DNA of 6,614 nucleotides from an uncultured delta proteobacterium (GTDB lineage Bacteria > UBA10199 > GCA-002796325 > 1-14-0-20-49-13), in contig CAIPVD010000082.1 of assembly GCA_903868375.1 (NCBI GenBank), positions 1 to 6,614 on the forward strand. Direction: 5' to 3'. The notes under the pieces are model-generated. The model had not been told where the DNA came from. It was given only the letters and a program-made list of their open reading frames with translations, and did not search any database. Made by a program: the position numbers and the translations under genes. Within the stretch, counting starts at the first letter, position 1. Each line of letters begins with the position of its first letter. Shown here piece by piece: positions 1 through 6,300 of the stretch.

Positions 1-60
1 ATCTCTATCTTCCCTTGAATGTTTCCAAAGATTAACGAGATCCAGGAGGGTATTGATCAT
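1..60 (+). other. Upstream leader of the first gene; possible end of an earlier gene
   Basis: This short stretch precedes the first gene. It holds a TGA at 16-18 in the frame that starts at base 1, so the last codons of an upstream + strand gene could end here, but five codons are too few to support a call. An ATG at 19 is in frame with the first gene but has no ribosome binding site in front of it. No promoter is recognisable in so little sequence. Confidence 0.3.
44..50 (+). promoter_or_regulatory. Shine-Dalgarno that sets the start of the first gene
   Basis: The string AGGAGGG lies 10 nt before the ATG at 61. It is the strongest ribosome binding site in the window. It favours the ATG at 61 over the in-frame ATG at 19, which would place this purine run inside the coding region. 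Confidence 0.75.
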
Positions 61-1302
61 ATGCGTTTCGTATCTCCTATACATTGGCCCGTGCGAAAAC
101 GCGCACTGGTACTGACATTGATCTCTTTGTTCATCTGGGAGACATGGGAAGGGTTTCGCATTTTTCCGCACCCATGGGGCGACCTCAAATGCGGCACTTA
201 CACCGATCACTTTTCGCACATGAACGCTGCTCGCATTTTTCCTGCTGTAGGGTTCGACATCTGGCGCTGCCCGATCGCCAGCATGCTCGCCGAAGTCACA
301 CCGGAAAAACTTAAGCTCATGCCGCAAGATATCCAAAAAGGTGGCAGTTCAACCGGCGGCGTATTTGCAGTTCCCGATTGGCCGGAAGGCAAACCGCTCG
401 TAACAAGCTGGTCGAACAAACCTCGCATTTATCCACCTGGCGACATGTTGATGGTAGCACCAGTAGCAGTGCTCTACCACTATACCGGCATCTCGTTTGA
501 AACAGCTAACCGGCTGCTGCTAATGTTATTTCTCATCTATGCACATATTGCACTCTTTCTGTTCTTCAAGATGATGCTCATACCTGTGCCCGGAAACCGC
601 ACACTTGAACGGCTACAAATCCTCACTGCTGCGATTGTCTATATTGAAGTGATACATTGGACGCTTGAAGGTTTTTACGACGCATTTGTCCTCATACCGC
701 TAATTTTGTGCAGCCGTGCGCTCGCTAATCGACGAGGGCTATCGGCGGTGGAGGCATTCTGTGTTGCATCAGTGTTCCACTTCCGAGTTTTTTTCTTCGC
801 GCCATGGTTTCTCTATGGAGTATTTTTGATCATCATAGAAGCGCAATGGCAACGCTGGCACATACGCGAGTGGCTCACTCTGCTGTTTGCGACAGTGCTC
901 GGAGTTGTTTCGCTTGCCGTATTTTTTCTCCTCTGGCCTACACTGCAGCAGCTTCCTGTACACAACCCCATCAATATTGCCAGCTCATCAAAGTTCCACC
1001 TCGCACTATTGCCTGTCTTTCTTCTCTTGTCGGGGATTTTCGGTAGAGTACTATGGCGATCGCGCGCCTATCTTGACATTGCCATACTCGGCTGGATAAC
1101 GTTCATGCTTGTGATGCTCCGCGAGGCATATCCGTGGCACATCATTCTCGCTGTAGTTCCCTGGATGTGCGCACCATCATCTGCAGAAACAACGGATGGA
1201 GCAACTCGTGTGCGCACCGTACGGCTTCTCTTTCTGGTCACATCCATCTGCATTGTATTTTCTTACGAGCCCTTCGAAATATGGAAGCTGTGGCCACTAT
1301 AA
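61..1302 (+). CDS. Polytopic membrane protein, probable GT-C fold glycosyltransferase (GT87/mannosyltransferase-like)
   Basis: This 413-residue protein (from the ATG at 61) has about nine or ten hydrophobic segments, at roughly residues 15-28, 130-145, 151-172, 187-199, 204-219, 230-258, 272-293, 312-330, 336-370 and 387-402. A long hydrophilic loop (about 29-120) follows the first one. That loop carries TDHFSHMNAARIF (D49, H50, H53), which resembles the aspartate-containing first extracytoplasmic loop of GT-C enzymes using polyprenyl-phosphate sugars. YPPGD at 124-128 matches the Y-P-P motif common in GT87-like proteins, and EGFYDAFVLIPLIL (about 203-216) resembles a further conserved block. 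By inference it adds a sugar to a lipid-linked or surface acceptor at the outer face of the inner membrane. The acceptor is unknown and no glycan biosynthesis genes lie nearby. Another polytopic membrane protein family cannot be excluded. It ends 6 nt from the convergent ROK kinase gene. Confidence 0.6.
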   Translation: MRFVSPIHWPVRKRALVLTLISLFIWETWEGFRIFPHPWGDLKCGTYTDHFSHMNAARIFPAVGFDIWRCPIASMLAEVTPEKLKLMPQDIQKGGSSTGGVFAVPDWPEGKPLVTSWSNKPRIYPPGDMLMVAPVAVLYHYTGISFETANRLLLMLFLIYAHIALFLFFKMMLIPVPGNRTLERLQILTAAIVYIEVIHWTLEGFYDAFVLIPLILCSRALANRRGLSAVEAFCVASVFHFRVFFFAPWFLYGVFLIIIEAQWQRWHIREWLTLLFATVLGVVSLAVFFLLWPTLQQLPVHNPINIASSSKFHLALLPVFLLLSGIFGRVLWRSRAYLDIAILGWITFMLVMLREAYPWHIILAVVPWMCAPSSAETTDGATRVRTVRLLFLVTSICIVFSYEPFEIWKLWPL

Positions 1303-1308
1303 AACAAT

Positions 1309-2208
1309 TCACATCTTGAGCACCTGCGAAACGGAGCCGAGTATTCCGGCCGATTCGCCAAGCTCCGCTTTTTTAAGAACGATTCGTTCGGCAGTTTCTG
1401 CGTACGTGCGCTGTCCGATCTCCTTCTTTGCCTCATCTATAAAAAGGTCCCATGCATTGCTGATACCGCCGCCGATGATCACGGTGTGAATGCCTAGCAC
1501 ATTAACGACGGAAGCAATGCCGGCTCCTAGATACGAACCGAACTTTTTCCACGTTGAAAGCGCAAAGCTATCGCCCTTGGCCGCAAGATCGTAAAGTTCT
1601 TTAGCCGTTATACCGGCGTATTTTGATCCAGCTATCATATCCTGCAGTCCGCCTATCGAAACGATCGTTTCAAAACAACCTTTGCCGCCGCAATCGCACG
1701 GCACGCCGTCGAACTGGATTATCTGATGTCCGATCTCACCGGCAAAGCCGTGATCGCCGCGAAATATTTTTCCGTCGATAACTATGCCGCCGCCGATTCC
1801 CGTACCGATCGTTAGCATTATAAAATTTTTGAGCCCCCGCCCCGCACCTTTCCACGCCTCGCCCGACGCTATCATGTTCGCGTCGTTATCTAAAACCACT
1901 TTGCAGCCACATTTTTTTTGAAGTTCGTCGCGAAGAGAGAATCCAAGCCATTCCGGATAATGAGGAGAGCGAAGTATCGCGCCTTTTTCGAAATCGACTA
2001 TTCCTGGCGCACCGACGCCGACACCTAAAAGTTTGGCGCCGCTGCTTAATCTTTTGCAATTGGAAGAAAGAAATTCGACGATCCCTTTGTGCGACCTATC
2101 GCTGGAAACGGGCAGCATTTCCTGCTTTAATATTTCTCCGGACTTTGAAACGACACCGAACCTGCAGTTCGTTCCGCCAAGATCGATTCCAATTATAACA
2201 TCTTTCAT
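1309..2208 (-). CDS. ROK family sugar kinase (glucokinase-like)
   Basis: This 299-residue protein has the usual length and motif order of bacterial ROK kinases, which phosphorylate glucose, N-acetylglucosamine, N-acetylmannosamine or related sugars with ATP in the cytoplasm. The N-terminal phosphate-binding motif is IGIDLGGTNCRFGVV (D9, G11-T13). LDNDAN at 107-111 contains the likely catalytic D109. A glycine-rich block, TIGTGIGGGIVIDG, spans 133-146. The zinc signature follows: GEIGH (E158, H161), then CDCGGKGCFE with C171, C173, C178 and E180. IIGGGIS at 244-250 is the second adenosine-side motif. All expected residues are present, so it should be active. The sugar cannot be assigned from motifs alone; glucokinase is the default guess, and no helix-turn-helix repressor domain is present. 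Its ATG directly follows the stop of the upstream Yip1 gene, with GAGG 5 nt before it, which suggests translational coupling. Confidence 0.92.
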   Translation of the reverse strand: MKDVIIGIDLGGTNCRFGVVSKSGEILKQEMLPVSSDRSHKGIVEFLSSNCKRLSSGAKLLGVGVGAPGIVDFEKGAILRSPHYPEWLGFSLRDELQKKCGCKVVLDNDANMIASGEAWKGAGRGLKNFIMLTIGTGIGGGIVIDGKIFRGDHGFAGEIGHQIIQFDGVPCDCGGKGCFETIVSIGGLQDMIAGSKYAGITAKELYDLAAKGDSFALSTWKKFGSYLGAGIASVVNVLGIHTVIIGGGISNAWDLFIDEAKKEIGQRTYAETAERIVLKKAELGESAGILGSVSQVLKM

Positions 2209-2982
2209 TTAGACCTCACCGCCGCTCATCCATGCGCCCAAAGCCGCGCCAAATACCGCCGCAACGACGAGCATAATGAAACCGCAACACGTGATAACCG
2301 GCAAGACCACCGCAATGACCGCCCTAGAATAAGTTGTGCCGTGCATCTCTTTTATGCCGATAACGCTCAAGACAAGCGACCAAACGCCCGCGACAACTCC
2401 TCCAACGATAGGTATCACGCCAAGCACCTGCGCGCTGGAAGCGTAACAGATAGCGCGAAACGTTGCTTCGTAGCCTTCTTTTGCTCCGCCGAATACCTTC
2501 AGGCAAATGTGAAATATCCCCGACATGAACGAAAGGCCTAAAATTGCAAATAGCGGCGCAACAACACAAAGCGCCATTAAGAATATTCCCATCGTGAAGA
2601 GGTCGAAATGAAATGTCCAGGGCCAGTAGCCGCCAAACGCTGCCGTGTAATCCAAAAGCACCGGTATCGAATGAAAGCCCGCCTGATACGACCACATAAG
2701 TATAATAGCGATCGATTGGCAAATTATGCCGTAATAAAGCGGCAGCACAAAGTTGCCGCGCTTTGGAACGCGCTTATAGAAGCTGACCGGGTTGGTCATG
2801 ATGTTCTTCCACGTTTCGATGAAGGCGCTGAACCTGCCTTTATGCCGCCAGGTTTCCCAGGCTACCTTTCCATGAACGTGGAGATGGATCGCAACGGTAT
2901 TTTCGCAATGTGGGCAATGATATTTTCCTTCCGATTCGGCCTGGAACTCGCCGCCGCATTGAGGGCATTTGAAAGTTGGCAT
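2209..2982 (-). CDS. Zinc-ribbon Yip1-domain integral membrane protein
   Basis: This 257-residue protein begins with a zinc ribbon, C6-P-Q-C9 and C23-P-H-C26, of the CPxCG/CPHC rubredoxin-knuckle type. An amphipathic linker follows, with TWKNIMTNPVSFYKRVP at 57-73, which resembles the segment before the membrane domain in bacterial Yip1 proteins. Hydrophobic segments lie at about 79-98, 130-158, 185-209 and 220-250. The glycine-rich stretch GVIPIVGGVVAGVWSLVLSV (188-207) followed by GIKEMHGTTYSRA (209-221) is typical of the Yip1 (PF04893-type) domain. The bacterial family has no established function; eukaryotic relatives act in membrane trafficking. The zinc ribbon should be cytoplasmic. An in-frame TAA at 2998-3000 precedes the ATG, so this is the first possible ATG. 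No Shine-Dalgarno is visible before it. It heads a two-gene operon with the ROK kinase and is divergent from rsmE. Confidence 0.82.
   Translation of the reverse strand: MPTFKCPQCGGEFQAESEGKYHCPHCENTVAIHLHVHGKVAWETWRHKGRFSAFIETWKNIMTNPVSFYKRVPKRGNFVLPLYYGIICQSIAIILMWSYQAGFHSIPVLLDYTAAFGGYWPWTFHFDLFTMGIFLMALCVVAPLFAILGLSFMSGIFHICLKVFGGAKEGYEATFRAICYASSAQVLGVIPIVGGVVAGVWSLVLSVIGIKEMHGTTYSRAVIAVVLPVITCCGFIMLVVAAVFGAALGAWMSGGEV
2214..2220 (-). promoter_or_regulatory. Shine-Dalgarno of the ROK kinase inside the upstream gene
   Basis: On the - strand this reads GGTGAGG, with GAGG 5 nt before the kinase ATG. It lies within the last codons of the Yip1 gene, whose TAA directly abuts the ATG (TAAATG). 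Ribosomes finishing the first gene would be placed to start on the second. Confidence 0.6.
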
Positions 2983-3063
2983 AGAATAAAGTAAAAGTTA
3001 ATTGAGTTGCTTGATAACATATGATATCAATCCAGGCAAATCATTTCGTGATTTTCAATACTT
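2983..3063. promoter_or_regulatory. AT-rich divergent intergenic region between the Yip1 operon and rsmE
   Basis: Transcription in both directions should begin in these 81 bases, since genes start outward from both ends. On the + strand TATGAT at 3020-3025 is a fair -10 hexamer for rsmE, but its -35 at 2998-3003 (TTAATT) is weak. On the - strand TTGCCT (3034-3039) and TATCAA (3011-3016), 17 nt apart, form a plausible sigma-70-type pair for the Yip1 operon. Both candidates overlap the palindrome at 3011-3030. Neither gene has a purine-rich ribosome binding site here. The promoter calls are inferences from short matches. Confidence 0.4.
3011..3030. repeat. 20-bp near-perfect palindrome, candidate operator
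   Basis: The sequence TTGATAACATATGATATCAA is an inverted repeat. The arms TTGATA and TATCAA are exact complements and the centre CATATG is itself palindromic. Only one base pair, A/A at 3017 and 3024, breaks the symmetry, so 18 of 20 bases match. It overlaps the candidate -10 elements of both divergent genes, a typical place for a dimeric repressor. No regulator gene is in the window, so the binding protein is unknown. AT-rich DNA produces some palindromes by chance. Confidence 0.5.
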
Positions 3064-3795
3064 ATGCCGCAATTTTTAATAGATGGTTCACTTGTTAAGA
3101 ACGGTTCCGTAATTCTCACCGGTGCCGATGCCAAACATATATCCACGGTACTGCGCCTCAAGGCCGGCGACTGGATCATGCTCACCGACGGCAAAGGCGG
3201 CCGCTTCAAAGCGAAAATTGTAATATCAACGCCCAAACAGGTCGAAGCCAAGATAGTTGAAGACAAGAGCGTGGCAACCGGCAAAACGTTGGCAGACATG
3301 ACCTTGGCGATCGCCATTATTAAGCACGATAAGTTCGAATGGATCATCCAGAAGGCGGTCGAGCTTGGATGTTCAAAGTTTATTCCCTTCACAAGCGAGC
3401 GAACCATTCCAAAACTTGCCGATGCATCGAAGAAGCTAAAGCGCTGGCAAAAGATAGCCGATGAAGCGGCGAAACAATGTGGAACAGCCATCAGGCCAAT
3501 GATTCATACGCCCGTCCCCTTCGCCGGCCTCTTTGATGCCACGTGCGATATCACCCAGAAAATATTGTTCTTTGAGGGCGAGGCTATGCAAGACTTAAAG
3601 ACTTCTACACTTAAACACTCAAACACTCTGATCATCATAGGCCCCGAAGGTGGTTTCGCGCCAGGTGAAGTAAAGGCGGCATTAGAAGCAGGTGCAACGT
3701 CGTGTAGCCTTGGGCCGCTAATTCTACGCGTCGAAACCGCCGCAATCGCCGGCCTCACGCTCGTTCAGAACAAACTTGGATACTTTGATCTTTAA
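3064..3795 (+). CDS. rsmE: 16S rRNA (uracil(1498)-N(3))-methyltransferase RsmE
   Basis: RsmE methylates N3 of U1498 in helix 44 of 16S rRNA, using S-adenosylmethionine, in the assembled small subunit. The 243-residue protein has the family's normal length. An N-terminal PUA-like domain (about 1-70) includes DAKHISTVLRLKAGD at 22-36. The SPOUT trefoil-knot domain follows, with QKAVELGCSKFIPFTSERT at 96-114, the block KRWQKIADEAAKQCGTAIRP at 126-145, the knot motif IGPEGGFAPGEV at 192-203 and LGPLILRVETAAIAGL at 216-231. The last two form the cofactor pocket. An in-frame TGA at 3049-3051 makes the ATG at 3064 the first possible start, although no Shine-Dalgarno precedes it. It leads a + strand cluster, with the GDPD gene 2 nt downstream. 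A linker at residues 177-190 is encoded by an 8-bp repeat, which is unusual for the family. Confidence 0.95.
   Translation: MPQFLIDGSLVKNGSVILTGADAKHISTVLRLKAGDWIMLTDGKGGRFKAKIVISTPKQVEAKIVEDKSVATGKTLADMTLAIAIIKHDKFEWIIQKAVELGCSKFIPFTSERTIPKLADASKKLKRWQKIADEAAKQCGTAIRPMIHTPVPFAGLFDATCDITQKILFFEGEAMQDLKTSTLKHSNTLIIIGPEGGFAPGEVKAALEAGATSCSLGPLILRVETAAIAGLTLVQNKLGYFDL
3593..3632 (+). repeat. Degenerate 8-bp tandem repeat inside rsmE
   Basis: Five consecutive octamers can be aligned: ACTTAAAG, ACTTCTAC, ACTTAAAC, ACTCAAAC and ACTCTGAT, with an approximate consensus ACTTAAAC. The unit is not a multiple of three, so the encoded peptide (residues 177-190, containing LKTSTLKHSNTL) repeats only loosely, with an eight-residue period. 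The peptide lies just before the conserved GPEGG motif, where the family tolerates variable loops. The reading frame is intact. Confidence 0.55.
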
Positions 3796-3797
3796 AT

Positions 3798-4541
3798 ATG
3801 GAAAATAGAAGAACTCTTATACTTGCACATCGCGGCGCAAGGAAGTACGCTCCGGAAAATTCGATATCTGCATTCAAGAAGGCCATCGAACTTAAGATCG
3901 ATGGCGTGGAGTTCGACGTCCTTCCGACCGCAGATGGCGTTCCCGTGGTGATTCACGACGATAACCTGCAAAGATTGACCGGTTATCACATGCATCTGCA
4001 TAAACTTACGTTCGAAGAAGTGAAAAAGATCGACATCGGAAGCAAGTTCAACCAATTTTATGCCGGCGAAGGGATTCCGAGCCTCGCACAGGTGCTGGAA
4101 CTTTTTAAAGATAGCGGCTACGTTCTAAATATCGAGCTAAAGTATCATCCAAGACAACCTAAAAACTTCATCGATAACTTTCTACAAGAAGTAGAAAAAT
4201 ATCCGCACCCGGAGAACATTGTCATTTCTTCGTTCGGAAGAAATCTTTTATACAAGATCGGCCGACTGGCTCCGCAGTTGGATCGCGCATTACTTATCAA
4301 ACCGGGAGCTTTTTTCTTTCTCGACGCCATTTTTTCTGCTAACATCCTCCGCGTTGGTGGGATAAATCCCCACATAAGCATATTGAAAAGTTCGCTGGTT
4401 AAATTCGCGCGAATGCGAGATTGGAAATTGGTCACTTGGACGGCAAACGAGCCGGCGAAAATAAAGCGCGCACTGCAGCTGGATGTTGACGCCATCATCA
4501 CCGACGATCCAGTCCTGGCAAAAGAGATGAGAGGAAAATAG
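3798..4541 (+). CDS. Glycerophosphodiester phosphodiesterase, cytoplasmic UgpQ-like
   Basis: GDPD enzymes hydrolyse glycerophosphodiesters such as glycerophosphocholine or glycerophosphoethanolamine to sn-glycerol 3-phosphate and an alcohol, using a divalent metal in a TIM barrel. The 247-residue protein fits the short bacterial class. The catalytic core is visible: HRGARKYAPENS at 11-22 (H11, R12, E20, N21), DGVEFDV at 35-41 (metal ligands E38 and D40), and IHDDNLQRLTG at 52-62 (H53). The later barrel strands carry NIELK (E113, K115), VTWTANEP at 212-219 and the closing ITDDP at 234-238. No signal peptide or membrane segment is seen, so it should act in the cytoplasm. It starts 2 nt after the rsmE stop with no Shine-Dalgarno, which suggests re-initiation by ribosomes leaving rsmE. 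Substrate preference cannot be told from the sequence. Confidence 0.93.
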   Translation: MENRRTLILAHRGARKYAPENSISAFKKAIELKIDGVEFDVLPTADGVPVVIHDDNLQRLTGYHMHLHKLTFEEVKKIDIGSKFNQFYAGEGIPSLAQVLELFKDSGYVLNIELKYHPRQPKNFIDNFLQEVEKYPHPENIVISSFGRNLLYKIGRLAPQLDRALLIKPGAFFFLDAIFSANILRVGGINPHISILKSSLVKFARMRDWKLVTWTANEPAKIKRALQLDVDAIITDDPVLAKEMRGK

Positions 4542-4545
4542 AATT

Positions 4546-6300
4546 ATGGGAGATAACGAACTTTCAAGAGAAGATACCGAACTTGTAGATGTCAGCGAAG
4601 TTTCGGAAGCGATACCCGAAACCACCGTTGCCTCCGAAGAGGATGAAGCCGCCGAACAGATATACCTAGAACGGCGCGCGACGGTCGCGAACTTACGGGA
4701 ACGCTTCGCCGCTTTTTTCATAGATTGCATCATCTTCTTCTACCTTTATTTTCTGATCGGCATCGTTGCACGCCGCGCGTTCTACCATAGCTGGAGCGGG
4801 CCGATACCTTCATTTGGCTGGCAAGGGCTCGCGTTCCACGGTATCTTCGCCTTCTGTTGCTTCATGTATTACTTCGTCCTCGAAGGGATATTCTTCACGA
4901 CCATCGGGAAATTCTGCTGCTGGATGTCGGTGCGCAGAAAAGATGGCCGCTACGCTTCCATGTCGGCAATATTTGCGCGGAACATCTTCCGCTTTGTCGA
5001 TTACGCGTTGCCATTCGTCCCCTACTTTTGCATGGAGCTAACGGCTCTTCACCAGCGTTTCGGCGACCTTATCGCCAAGACAACGGTCATAAAAAAGCAT
5101 AAAACGGAACAAGAGCGGTTCGGCATAACTAACTTGAACGTTGCATCGGCATCGGGGCGGGCAGTTTCGTTCCTCATCGACCTTTGCATATTCGGTTCGC
5201 TTACGTTCGGTTATTCGCTGCTCCTTTCGCCTGATCGAATATTAGTAAGCCGCTGGATGCTCCTTCTCTCTCCGCTCGTGCCGTTCTTATATTTCGTCAT
5301 CACTGAATCTTCGATCCACACAACGCCTGGTAAATGGATATTCGGATACGCGATAAGCCACGAAGACGGCGTGCCGGTTTCTTTTTCTGGCGCGGTAGTT
5401 AGAACGTTCATGCGACTCTTCGACATGAACGTGGTGGGCTTAATGGCGATGTGGCTAAGCCCCAAGCGCCAGCGTTTCGGCGACCTGGTGGGCGACACAA
5501 TTGTCACAAAACAGCGGCGCAACTGGCACGGCGCGGTGGCACTTGTTGTCTGGGCAGCCATAGCCGGCACGGTTCTCTGGACGGGGATGCAAAATTCATC
5601 GAGCTATTTGCATTCCGCTTTTAAATTCAACTTCGCCCCTGCGGTAGAATTCTTAGGCACGGCCGACGAGGAATCGCCATACAAAGAACTAACGATCACG
5701 CATGTCCGCCTTGCCGCCGGTGACGCAAACACCATCAGAACGCCGGCAGTATTCCAACAGAACGAAACCGTCTTTGTATTGAGCGACGTTTATGGATACG
5801 AAAAATCGGGCCGCATGGTCTGGCTACAGGAAGATATCGACGTGAAATATCCGGACCAGTCAATCGGGCTGCATCAGGAAAACATCATCGATTATCATCA
5901 GGTCGTGCCGTCGAACGGCGCAGTCGAGTTGACGAACAGCATAAAGCTTCCGGATAACGCACAAGACGGGACATATACGATAACGCTCACGGTACGCGAC
6001 TTATTCGGCCACGAGAATGCGGTGATAAAGCAAACGTTCGAAGTGAAAGGCCCAACTCCAGTGGTAGCACCTACGCCTGTTGCGCCGCCTACACCTGCGG
6101 TGATTCAAGCTCCGAGACCTTCTGCACCTGCAACAAAACCGACACAACCGGTTCCGGCGCCAGCCGCGCCTATACCTCCAGTTCAACCGGCAACGCAGCC
6201 TCCAAGCCTGAATGCGGTGCCACCCGGCGCACCGCCTCTACCGCCGCCAGACACAAGGCAACCCGCCGCACCTCCGCAAATTCCAGGGCCTAATATTTAG
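4546..6300 (+). CDS. Tandem RDD-domain membrane protein with extracytoplasmic beta-domain and proline-rich tail
   Basis: This 584-residue protein has several parts. Residues 1-42 are acidic (15 Asp/Glu, no lysine) and probably cytoplasmic. A first RDD domain spans about 48-183, with LRERFAAFFIDCIIFF (R53, D60), RNIFRFVD and HQRFGDLIAKTTVI. A second spans about 203-322, with GRAVSFLIDLCIFG (R205, D212), RTFMRLFD and RQRFGDLVGDTIV. A last membrane helix lies at about 328-346. Residues 360-501 form a soluble beta-rich segment ending in DGTYTITLTVRDLFGHENAV (474-493), which resembles Ig-like or PKD-like folds. The tail (502-584) has 32 prolines in 83 residues and no membrane anchor. RDD domains are known from transport-related and uncharacterised membrane proteins; the role here is unknown. 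Topology is inferred: the beta-domain and tail face outside the cytoplasmic membrane. AGAGG 11 nt before the ATG, inside the GDPD gene, supports the start. It is the third gene of the cluster. Confidence 0.85.
   Translation: MGDNELSREDTELVDVSEVSEAIPETTVASEEDEAAEQIYLERRATVANLRERFAAFFIDCIIFFYLYFLIGIVARRAFYHSWSGPIPSFGWQGLAFHGIFAFCCFMYYFVLEGIFFTTIGKFCCWMSVRRKDGRYASMSAIFARNIFRFVDYALPFVPYFCMELTALHQRFGDLIAKTTVIKKHKTEQERFGITNLNVASASGRAVSFLIDLCIFGSLTFGYSLLLSPDRILVSRWMLLLSPLVPFLYFVITESSIHTTPGKWIFGYAISHEDGVPVSFSGAVVRTFMRLFDMNVVGLMAMWLSPKRQRFGDLVGDTIVTKQRRNWHGAVALVVWAAIAGTVLWTGMQNSSSYLHSAFKFNFAPAVEFLGTADEESPYKELTITHVRLAAGDANTIRTPAVFQQNETVFVLSDVYGYEKSGRMVWLQEDIDVKYPDQSIGLHQENIIDYHQVVPSNGAVELTNSIKLPDNAQDGTYTITLTVRDLFGHENAVIKQTFEVKGPTPVVAPTPVAPPTPAVIQAPRPSAPATKPTQPVPAPAAPIPPVQPATQPPSLNAVPPGAPPLPPPDTRQPAAPPQIPGPNI
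5052..5069 (+). repeat. 18-bp direct repeat, first copy (in RDD domain 1)
   Basis: CCAGCGTTTCGGCGACCT occurs here and again at 5469-5486, 417 bp (139 codons) downstream and in the same reading frame. It encodes the QRFGDL motif at the end of each RDD domain. It marks the internal duplication of the domain. Confidence 0.8.
5469..5486 (+). repeat. 18-bp direct repeat, second copy (in RDD domain 2)
   Basis: This is identical to the copy at 5052-5069 and encodes the equivalent QRFGDL motif in the second RDD domain. The flanking bases differ on both sides. Confidence 0.8.

Noticed and set aside
19..60. Longer start of the first gene at the ATG at 19, adding 14 residues
   Set aside because: It has no ribosome binding site, whereas the ATG at 61 has AGGAGGG at an ideal distance; the added residues are hydrophilic and not needed for any motif.
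2324..2722. 132-codon - strand frame inside the Yip1 gene
   Set aside because: It is a different frame of the same strand as the real gene, without recognisable features.
2608..2994. 128-codon + strand open frame over the Yip1 gene
   Set aside because: It lies antisense to a gene with a clear zinc ribbon and Yip1 motifs, and its translation shows no family pattern.
3027..3491. 154-codon - strand open frame opposite rsmE
   Set aside because: It is fully antisense to the conserved rsmE coding region and has no motif or ribosome binding site that I can see.
4290..4733. 147-codon - strand frame across the GDPD and RDD junction, with a serine-rich stretch
   Set aside because: The serine-rich part is the mirror of acidic codons in the RDD head; it is an antisense shadow of two well-supported genes.
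6001..6186. Arginine-rich 61-codon - strand frame
   Set aside because: It is the complement of the proline- and alanine-rich tail of the RDD protein; the arginine bias comes from reading CCG/CCT-type codons backwards.
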